NCBI GenBank assembly: GCA_022385805.1
Contig: MU277726.1
Span: 124,001-188,000 of the forward strand
From: Pilatotrama ljubarskyi
Lineage: Eukaryota > Basidiomycota > Agaricomycetes > Polyporales > Polyporaceae
Direction: 5' to 3'
DNA length: 64,000 bases
The notes beneath the pieces are model-generated. The model was not told the origin of the DNA and ran no database searches. It saw only the letters and a list, made by a program, of their open reading frames with translations. This document shows, in pieces, positions 55,363-64,000 of this stretch; position 1 is the stretch's first letter, and every line of letters starts with the position of its first letter. The position numbers and the translations under genes are program-made.

Positions 55363-56799
55363 AGCTTCGAGGACAGGGAGAGTCCAAGCCTACGTCCAGA
55401 GCAAACGTGCAGAGAAAGGAGCCCTACCCGAGCGAGCAGCTCTAGATGTTTATAGCTCCGGCGACCCAAGCAACCATCCGTCAATGAGGCCTTCCATCTC
55501 GAGATTGCGAGGAGGAAGATAGATGAGGGAGGGCGGCGATGGGCGTGAAGCTCGCCGCGCTACGCAAGCATATCATCTATCCGACTGGGATGGATGATGC
55601 AACATTGTTCTTCGCGTTCCGCATCTCGGAAGATCCGTGGTCCTGCCACATATATATGCAGAGCGTGCCTGTCGTTGTGAGGGTTTGCCTTCCGGAGGTA
55701 CTCGGTGTTCTAGTCCGGTGCTTCGTCGCATTCGCGCTCTGGTAATGAGATGATCAGCCCGTGCAATTCACATGAGAACCGCCCGTCCCCAACTCGCGTC
55801 AGCTACAGGCTCGAGCTATGTTGGATTCTGGGCAGGGAGCGGGTGTCGGAGCATCGATGGCGTGTTGCGCTATGCGGCGAAGCAAAGGGCATCATGAATG
55901 GCTTGTACAACAGGCACCGATATGTGATTTCGGCAACAGCTGGATTGACAATTGCAGGTCCTGAAAGGCGGGCGCTTCCGTGAGCAAATAGAACCCCGGT
56001 GGACATGACGGTCACTGATACATCATCTCAAGACTCTGGTGTAGTGACGGCGTAGTCAGGGACATGGCCCACCCGCCGACTCTGCGTCCATACTCGCGTC
56101 GCACATACAACACTTGGGATGGACAGCTTCCCTACCAAATAGCACTTCTGCCGCACCCACCACGCGATGGCACAGGGTGTCTGCTATACATGTACCAGGT
56201 GCGGATATTCGAGCTGCAACTTGTAACTAATGACAGACAGCGAGAGGGATGATACGCCGGCTCTCACAGGGTAGCATAAACACACGTATTAATTAAGTCT
56301 TGGAGTTCGTCATGCGTCCTGATTCTATCAGCTCATCGGTCATGGAAGCATTTTGAGCCCCCGTATCTCCAGTTACGGAGCACGGTCGGAAGGTCAGTAC
56401 ATTGACTGATCTCGAGCGCCGAAGGGAAAACTCACGAAGGACAGAGGTGATGCGGCAATGCGTAGATGCTATCGATCGCAGTTCTTTACGATAGCGTTGC
56501 AACGGCATCCAGGCTTTGGATAGTGACGGGTCGGGATATAAACCGCGGCTTCCGGCCATGTACGCGTCAGTCCATCTAGAGTATACTCCCCAATGGAAGA
56601 AGACGTCACTTCATGACCACGCAGGGGTCAACGCGACGGCATATACACATCAAGCTTGGGCTGCAGAAAGCAGCCCTGCCAAATTGCAGAGTCAATGGCA
56701 CCGGCCAGAGCTCTGAAACTGGTCATCCCACATGTCCACTTATCTGAATCTGAATGGATGGTATATGAGAGCCTGTCATGCCACATTCGCCCGGGGGGA
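55363..56799. promoter_or_regulatory. Intergenic: copy 3 promoter (TATA at 55448) and duplicated flank
   Basis: About 1.4 kb. The minus-strand core promoter has TATAAAC (55448-55454), about 86 bp before the ATG, preceded by GGTTGCTTGGGTCGCCGG, which matches the copy 4 promoter. Similarity to the copy 4 flank continues to about 55660 (shared CGCATCTCGGAAG). The remainder (55700-56799) shows no gene. Confidence 0.6.
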
Positions 56800-58433
56800 T
56801 CAGTCCGGATATTCTCCGTAAGTAACCGTCTTCTTGTCTCCCGGCACGTCTCCGCAATCTAACGTCTCCAGGTCGTCTAGATCCTAGAGCAGGCGGGAGG
56901 GGCAGTCAGGATCCGGCAAAGAAAGAGCGCAACACGCAGCGATGGACATACGTCAACGATCACGGTAGAGCTCTCTGACGGCTCCGGGTTAGCGGACGGT
57001 GGGTCAGCGGGCCCGGGAGGACGCCTCCACCAGTCCAGGGGCCCGCTCGGGAGCATCGCTTCTTTGGCTCGCCGACGGCGACGGCGGCGAGCGATGCAGA
57101 GTGCTGCGAGTGCCGCTATGGCTATTGCTGCGAGGCAGCCCAAGACTGCTCCGATGATGGTACCGATATGGGCGGATCGGTTCGAGGAAGCGGGCACGGC
57201 CGCTGCTCCGTGAGGGGCAGGAGAGTTCGGTTCCAATGCCTTGGTAGAAGGGACGGGCGTCGGTGAGGAGGACGTGTCTGCTTGCAAACTGCCCCGGCCA
57301 GCGGTCTGGGATGACTGGGAGGTATTTACGCCAGTAGGCTGCGAGGAAGATTCTGCAGCTGCGCTTGCAACGGATGAGAACGTTGGAGAAGCGATGGTGC
57401 TGGATGTGATCGGAGTGCTGGAAGGAGGGAAAGACATGGTCGCTGTACCCGGGGCGCTACCACTACTTGTAGTTTGGAGGTTGCTTCCTTGAGTTCGTTC
57501 TCCCGAGCTTTGTGGAGGTTGGGGTTCTTCTGAAGGTGACGACGTAGAAACTGGGGCTGGGGCCGTGTAACTGCCGGATGCCGTTGCATCGGGCTGATCT
57601 ACGCGGATAGTCACCAGCATCAGTGCCCGCCAAGTTTTCCGCACGAACTTGGGCAGGCTTACGTTGACTCGCGAGAGACTGTGCTGCCTTCACGTCAAAT
57701 TCGTCGTTCTGTGGGCCCTCGTGAGTTTCGGAGCACGCGGCTCCTTCCGCAGGAGACTCACCACATTCAGGTACGCCCAAGCCGGGATGGAGGTGTCAGG
57801 AGGAATGATATAGGTATATCTAGAGGTAATCGTGTGAGCTTGATCACCGCATGCGGCGCCGCCACCAACGAACACTCACTCTTGCATGCCTGCATTTGTA
57901 CATTTCATATTCTGAGTACTATAGGTTCTCCAGCTAGATTCAGGATGATCAAATAGGACTCTTCGCCGCACCCATGCAAGGTTGGAGCGCCGTACCTCAT
58001 TTGCCATCCAGGTGACTTTGAGCAAGTACCACAGGCGACAACTAGAGAATACATCACTGTATTACAGACGCATAGGCTGTCATGCAAGCTCTGTGCAAGC
58101 TCCGACAGGCCGGCACTAGGATTGCCTGTGTACCAAGTCAATCACGCTCATTGCGGGATAGACGTGTTAGAGGTACGGACCATCACATGGGCGTATGAGA
58201 TCGAGAACAACGTCGCATGGCATTTGGCTTCGCTCGCTGGCCATCTTATATTATACACTGACGTTAAGGAAAAAGAAATCCGCCCAATGAACGCAAGGGC
58301 TCACCCAAGAGAATGCAGGGTCCGAGCATGTAGGCCAGCCCGGCGGTGAAGGATCAGCCCGAATAGCCCTTAAGACGTAGCTAGACCATATCGTGAAGAG
58401 CAGCCATGGCGACGTTTGAGGGGAACCGGTCAT
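56800..58433 (-). CDS. Secreted-ectodomain, single-pass TM protein, copy 4
   Basis: Closest to copy 3. The start at 58433 begins MTGSPQTSPWLLFTIWSSYV (signal peptide), then GWPTCSDPAFSW and the intron after Trp. Exon 2 is MASERSQMPCDVVLDLIRPC; exon 3 SLCVCNTVMYSLVVACGTCS; then WRTYSTQNMKCTNAGMQE and IPPDTSIPAWAYLNV. The Ser/Thr/Pro linker is shorter on charged residues. The TM helix is GTIIGAVLGCLAAIAIAALA, then RRRRRRRAKEAML. The tail repeats the copy 3 theme: GPLDWWRRPPGP ... DLDDLETLDCGDVPGDKKTV ending TYGEYPD at TGA 56800-56802. The shared LETLDCGD and TYGEYP tail motifs in copies 3 and 4, absent from copies 1 and 2, define two subgroups. Confidence 0.82.
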
Positions 58434-61400
58434 CCTGTAGCGTCGAGCGAGAGCGGACGGCGAGGACCAGCACCCAAGCCTCGGGAAAGAGGAGAATGCA
58501 AGAGGAGAGCGCGAGCCGAGCGAGCAGCCGTATGGATTATATCCCCGGGGCGACCCCAAGCATCCGCCAATCCGTCTAGTCACAAGGCCTGCGGTCTCGA
58601 GAACGCGAAGACAGCGGCCAGGCCAGGCAGCCGCCAAATGCGCGATGGGCTGTGAAACTCCGCCACAGACCATCTATCCGATGGCTGATGCAGAGCGGGC
58701 GCTTCGCGTCCCGCATCTCGGAAGCCCCGTCGGTCTGCGTGGTGGTGGGAAGAGCGATGTCGGGAGAGGGTAATACGCCGTCCGCATTGGTCGTCGTCAG
58801 ACCGCGTCGATGCATTCGATACGGGGATCTGGGGATGAGACATGAAGCCTCAGTACGGTTCATGCGCGTAAGCATGCCTTCAGGCCCGACCTCCGTCGTA
58901 CCGCGCTCGCGGGTCGAACGTCGAGTGTTGACAACGCCTTGTGCCAAGGGAAGGGGAGAACGCGTGACGAATCGCTGAGTCGCATCACTGGGACGCACCA
59001 GGACGCGTACGGCTTCGCGAGCAGATCGAGTGGAACATGATGGTGATACTTACATCACGTTGTACTGGCCGTGACCAGAACTCTATACAGGTTGTCAGGG
59101 ACGCGCCGAGGTGATGCAGTCAATTTCGAGCTGTAGGAACCTGCAATTCCGGCGAAGGAGGGACTCACTGCCAGATAGCTGCCAGATAGCGTTTCTGCCG
59201 CATCTGCCCCCCGATGTCACGTAATGCGGTATGGCTGCGAGGCAGTCCATATCGCGTCTGAGGCTTAGACGTGAGTACGCGCGAGTCTTGAAGCTTGAAG
59301 CTTGAGCGTCGATTGTGCCTCACGCGAGACAGGGGGCTGAGGGCGGCACGCATACCTCATCGTCGACGTGGGATAGAAGGCAAACTGTGAAGTACAGTAC
59401 TACTCAGTAGATAGGCATCAACATTTCATCATCATGCCGCAGTGCTGATATGAACTCGGACCAGTCATGGAAGTACAGTGAGGTGCCTCGCCGAGGTGCG
59501 CTATCTATGTAGCACGGCCACGGAGTCAGCCGACAGATATGGCTTGAAGCTTGAAGGCTGCAGGTCGGGCACTCACCAGGAGCGAAGGCGGTGCGTGCCA
59601 CTCGACGTCGGCGGTGCGTGCTACTCGACGTCGCCAGTCGTTTGGCGTTTCTTGGCCAAGAGGCTCTGAGATCTGAGCAGTGGCAGGTCGAGATGCGCAC
59701 CACCGAGTCGGACACGCTCCCTCAGCCTCCGCGAGCACTCCGAATCGGAGGGATCGACACGTCCCTATCCATATCCGCTGAAGACTACCTAGACCACCCC
59801 AGAACCCAGCGCTCTCCCGAAACGACCATCGGAGGATCGGCGCACGGAGGTAAGAACATACGCTCATCGAGGTCTGGCCGCAGGAAGCGCTGCGGCATGT
59901 ATACAGCTTGGTGCCACAGCGCCCACAAACGGAGATATTCGACGACATGATCAGTCTAGACCAGGCTGCTTGAGTGACATCGAGGGATCGCCGACATATG
60001 TACATCGGCATACGTGGCCGCTTCGCGTAGAGATGGAATCCTGCGCATATACGCCTGCGGCGCGCTATCGAGAAGGCGACGAGAGGTCACCGGGGTGGCG
60101 GAGATGGTACGATCCCTCAGGGCTGCACTGCGCGCGCGAACGATCAGAGACCTGAGAGGCCCGTACGAGTCGCTCGAGGCTGGGATATGCCACATAGACG
60201 TTCATTCATCGCAGCGTAGAAACGAGGCACCACCGGCATTCCTCCGTAGCCCACTCCTAGGCTGCGTCGAAAAACCCACGGTCCTCATCCGAGTCCGGCT
60301 GGCGAGTCGCATAGAGGTCATGCGGGCACTCGTTACGGCAGCCCAGCCCTCCTCGTTGCGCAGGCGAGGGCGACGGCAAGTGATTGAGAGGGCGATCGGG
60401 CAGGGGAACGCGCACCGTGCAGTGCACCCGGGGAAGCCAGCTCGAAGCCGCAGGCCAAGGACCCAGCCAGGGCGCTAACCGGAACGGACAGAGGTTACAA
60501 GTCCAGCGCGAGAGGTCCAGAACGAGTCCGCGGCGAAGTCGAAGCGGTAGGTATGCAGAGAGTGGCACAGTAGCCGGCCGGCCGCGCGAGGCACGCGCGG
60601 ACATCCCAGCGATGCCGTTCACGAGGAGCGAAGAGACACTCGGACAGACATGCCGGCGGCCGCCAAGTGATAGTACTGCACAGAAGCGATGCTGGACCCT
60701 GTTGAGTCCGCGGGGCCCAGGACGGGCTGAAGAAAGAGAGAACGACGGCGGTGGGACTCGGATGTCCCGCGCGCTGCGCAGCGGGTGACGGGGGAATCAG
60801 CACAAGTGCTTCCCGTCAGCGCATACACCCAGCTGCTCGCTCTTCAGCACCGGGAGAAGACGTGTACCAGGGGAACGCGCAGCTGTCGTCGCCTGCGGGA
60901 GGGTTTAGAATAGCCCAGGGACGAGAGCGAGATGCACGCCGCATTGCGAGCACATACACGTCCTTACCGAGCGCGAGATGACTTTTGAATAGCGCGAAAT
61001 GAACGGCTGGCGGGCAGTGCGCGGGCCGGGCGGGAAGCGGGGGAGGGGAATAGAAGGGTGGTTGCTCTGTATCGCCCCTTCCGGCGAGTAGCAAGGGGAG
61101 CGTCCGGAAGGGTGACGTCCAGAAGCGGGTACATACGTATGGCATAGTTGTGTCTGGATCCATAGAGTCTGCTGGCGCTGGGAACTGCGAACGCGGAAGG
61201 GGGCAGGGGGAGATGATCGAAGAAGCGGGGAATCCGAGCGGCCGGAGACTCGCGCTGGCTGTGGATATTCTCGCGGTGTGGGTACTCTGGCTACCGGCAG
61301 GGCTCCCAAGGCATGCGCGGAGACTGACGCTTCCCCGTGGTGTGAATGCGTGCGGAGACGGCGTTCGGACTGCGAGATCAGTGTCCAGGACGACACGAGG

Positions 61401-62600
61401 CTATGAGACGTTACCGGGGTCCGTCATTGTGCGCGGCCACGTTCCACGTCAAGGAGGGTGCGCATGCCGCTGTTGGGATAAGGGCTCCTTACCCTCGAGC
61501 GCGGCAGAGGCAGCCGGAGAGTCGCAGGAGTGCGGCAATGGCGAGACATGGAAGAAGGGGTACGGATTGACGCGAAAGACACGCGCTGGAATGGACAGAG
61601 CTGGGCCGGTGCATGCGACGACTGCCGGGGGCTTCTGTACGGCCGCATCGAGTGGCATGAACGGGTTCCGGAAGACTATCAGCTACGAGAACCGCTATCA
61701 CATGCGGCTTCGGACTCGCGCGATGGCATTGATACTGACATCCGGCACGCAGAGTCTAGCCCGCGGACACGCTCAGGGGAGAAGCGCATCTGCGCTCGCT
61801 GGATATGGGCGCGGCTGCCGGCGACGAGGGGTGGGTGCGAGATAGGCAGGTGCAGATCAGCGTCATGGGCGTCGGAGGCTGAGGAAGGGCGATTTGGCGG
61901 GGCGGTGGAGAACCAGACCAGACGGGAACTGGCACGGGCGAACCCATCAGGCGGCTGAGGGGTCAGTAACTTACTGTACACTAGTGTAATACATGAATTC
62001 ACGTATCGCAATCGCAGCGTTGCAGACAGGGAGTGGAATGGTGCCTTTTCCTAAACGGTGCAGATTCGTCCGTGTCGCGAGAGGGGGTGGCACAATCCAG
62101 GCATGATATCCGCTCACTGGAACAAGAGCCAGGGTAACTTCGGGAAAACACTGCGGAAACGTGAGACCTGCGCTGCGCTATCTCAGGCTCTGCGGGGCTA
62201 CTCATCGACCGCTGCTCGTCGCATGCTGCTGTCCAGCTGGCGGTGTGTGCTTTCGAGATGAGCGAGGTGTTGGCGGGGTGAGAAGGGCCGGGAGGGGAAG
62301 CGGAGGCCGGGAAGAGCGCCGCCGAGAAGCCAGGAATGGGAGAGAGGGCGACAGCGACGGCGGCGGAAGCAGCGCCCTCTGCGGGGAAACGTTTCTAGGC
62401 GCCCGTCTCCCGAGAGTTTTCGGAACACGCCTGCCTAATCGGGACTCCGGACCGGACCGAGATTGAGATTTCTTTGAGAGGATCGGGAGTACTTGAGCAG
62501 AGCTCCTCCGCTTGTCTTCCTTCCCTCGCCTTGCATTATCTCACCCACCCTCTTCTCTCCTAGCCATCTCCACACCCCGCACGCTACTCTCCCCGCAATC
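58434..62600. promoter_or_regulatory. 4.1-kb region without a convincing gene
   Basis: The left end holds the copy 4 promoter (minus strand TATAAT at 58536-58541, about 104 bp before its ATG, preceded by GGATGCTTGGGGTCGCCCC) and a flank shared with copy 3 up to about 58740. Further on are short tandem repeats (CTGCCAGATAG twice at 59168-59189; CTTGAAG units near 59287; a 23-bp unit twice at 59587-59632). Open frames on both strands are GC-driven, start-poor and lack domains. The right end must carry the promoter of the last gene; its immediate upstream is pyrimidine-rich. A long regulatory region or decayed genes are both possible. Confidence 0.5.
59587..59632. repeat. 23-bp tandem duplication
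   Basis: GGCGGTGCGTGCCACTCGAC plus GTC at 59587-59609 is repeated at once at 59610-59632 with a single C-to-T difference. A third, partial unit may follow. Function unknown. Confidence 0.85.
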
Positions 62601-63412
62601 ATGAGCATCTCCGTTGACGACCTCGTCGCGTCCCTCAACGCCAACCACATCGGCCAGGAGGCGATCGAGCTTGCTGCTCTCCAGGTTAGTGTCCGGCGGC
62701 ACGTCTCTCGTGGCGAGGCGACGTCTGACAGCGACATTCTCCCCCGCAGGCACAGCTCTCGCAGACTCTATCAAACCCCATCCCCTTCAACGCGCCCCGC
62801 GCTGCCCCACTGAACACGCCCATCTCCCGCACGCCGTCCTCGAGCTTCTCTTGGGAGGCCGCCGACGCCACCTGGGGCAACCGCGGTAGCGTCTCCTCCT
62901 CAAAGATGCGCTGCTCGATCGACGAGAGCCCCCGCGAGTCCGACGAGATGGACGAGGACGAGCGCATGGTCGAGGACCTGCTCTTCTCCCCCTCATCCCC
63001 CACGAGCCCCTCCGCCTCCTTCTCGCGCGCGCCACCGTCCACGAGCGCCGCCCCGGCCACATCCTCCTCCACCCCCGCCTCGGCCCTCCGCCAGCGAAAA
63101 GCGAGCCTCTCGATGCACATGATCCCGCTCGAGCACTCGCACCATGACCTCCCGTCGCCCAACACCTCGCTCTTCGCCACCACCGACCCGTTCTACCTCG
63201 CCTCGCTCCAGAGCGCGCATACGCACGCGCCCGCCTCATCCTCCGTCTTCGCGCAGGCGGGCAGGCCGAGCACGCACTCGCCGTTCATGAAGCACCATCA
63301 CCATCATCCCATGCAGTCGATGTACGCGGGCTTCGGGCACGGGTACCAGTCCGTCGCGCCGGACGTGCAGACGCACAACATGTTCGCGACGACGGCGACG
63401 TTCAGCGCGTGA
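62601..63412 (+). CDS. Small Ser/His-rich protein, basidiomycete type, unknown function
   Basis: The start ATG 62601 begins MSISVDDLVASLNANHIGQE + AIELAALQ, an amphipathic N-terminal helix. One intron is then removed and the frame continues AQLSQTLSNPIPFNAPRAAP. The rest is disordered: SISRTPSSSFSWEAADATWG-like Ser-rich text, an acidic patch (SDEMDEDERMVEDLLFSPSS), ASALRQRKASLSMHMIPLEH, and a His-rich segment (FMKHHHHHPMQS). It ends NMFATTATFSA at TGA 63410-63412, about 245 residues. The acidic patch with bulky hydrophobics could be a transactivation-type or docking segment, and RQRKASLS looks like a kinase or 14-3-3 site, both inferred. No DNA-binding domain is visible. The unusually long upstream region suggests elaborate regulation. 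Confidence 0.78.
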
Positions 63413-64000
63413 GGCTCATGGACCGGCTCGGAGTTGGCTCACGCGTTTCTCGCATCATGACAATCTCGTTTCGTCACACGCACCCTCTGCAGACTCTCCC
63501 CTCTCATCATCGCCACTGTATCACCACTGTATCATAGCATAGCAAGAATCGGCTGCGCTCCGGGGCTCACGACACAAGACCGAGAACTTCTGCGCCGTGC
63601 AACGCTCGCGCCAGCGCGTGCACGGAACGGGGTACGCTGCGGGGTAACGACGTTGGACACAGTGCAGTGCGGGGCGATGCTCGCTCGCAGCAGCTGATCT
63701 CGAGGCTCGAGGCCGGATATCCATGAGCCGGCGGCTGCTCGCACCTCCCGCTGATCCCGGCTGCGCCACGGCATCATCATCAGTCGAAAACGCGCAAGAC
63801 CCCGCGGGCGAGGACAGGTGTGGAGAACTCTCGCACGGGTACACCGGCTGTGGACGCGCACACGCATCTTTCCACGTCCATTGCCTCCGCCCCAGCTCGG
63901 AGCGTACTCTGCAAGACTACATTCGCGCAGGGCAAGCGCTGCACGAATCAGCAGACACGAGCGTCCTCGCGTCTTTTGGCCCCGAGACTTGCTCGCCTCG
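63413..64000. other. 3' flank to the right edge, no gene recognised
   Basis: About 590 bp. Open frames on the minus strand are Arg/Ser-rich shadows of GC-rich DNA. A neighbouring gene may begin beyond the edge. Confidence 0.45.

Noticed and set aside
59400..60011. Fifth, broken TM-protein copy on the minus strand
   Set aside because: Searched for the CxC, NCT and P.WAY blocks without finding them in order.
60014..61845. Several long open frames on both strands
   Set aside because: Frames are Arg/Ala/Gly-rich, overlap on opposite strands, lack recognisable motifs and are explained by high GC with few stop codons.

Overview
The window is nuclear DNA of a filamentous basidiomycete, most likely an Agaricomycete and possibly a polypore. 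The genes are dense and cut by many 45-60 nt introns with short GT...AG borders and CTNAC-like branch sites. The proteins are typically fungal: Dicer, Hrd1, an EDEM-type mannosidase, Atg10, an allantoate-permease-type MFS pair, and a family of signal peptide + Cys-rich ectodomain + single TM proteins that is expanded in mushrooms. An 80-N run at 655-734 shows it is a draft scaffold.

Layout. 1-9.3 kb: a Dicer-like gene (-) whose helicase motifs are eroded while the RNase III active sites are kept, a mitochondrial release factor 1 (-), and an ankyrin-like protein (+). 9.7-20 kb: a small multi-pass membrane protein (-), Hrd1 ubiquitin ligase (-), a Faf1-like ribosome-assembly protein (+), a Tyr/Arg-rich unknown (-), and a two-domain SSSCA1/p27-type zinc-ribbon protein (-). 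20-29.2 kb: EDEM-like GH47 + PA protein (+), APRT (-), ribosomal protein eS1 (-), ATG10 (+), acetyl-CoA acetyltransferase (+). 29.7-35.1 kb: tandem MFS transporter paralogues (+). 35.4-38.5 kb: a long disordered nuclear-type protein (+).

38.9-42.2 kb is a repeat island. It is a 3.0-kb unit bounded by 26-bp perfect terminal inverted repeats and TA dinucleotides. Inside it lie two diverged tRNA-derived SINE-like copies head to head and a small foldback. A frameshifted ubiquitin pseudogene sits just outside.

42.8-58.4 kb holds four paralogues of the secreted-ectodomain/TM family: two tandem on + and two tandem on -. Between the pairs are an isochorismatase-family hydrolase (-) and a large coiled-coil/disordered protein (+). 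The tandem copies arose by segmental duplication that also copied upstream DNA; the minus pair shares a TATA-containing core promoter. 58.4-62.6 kb is about 4.1 kb with no convincing gene. A short His/Ser-rich unknown gene (+) closes the window.

Two of the genes belong together functionally: Hrd1 and the EDEM-like protein are both ER-associated degradation factors, although they are not adjacent. Most genes are housekeeping. The accessory-looking parts are the Dicer, the MFS pair, the repeat island and the TM-protein cluster. Exon borders were read by eye from splice signals and protein continuity; outer CDS limits are more reliable than every inner border.
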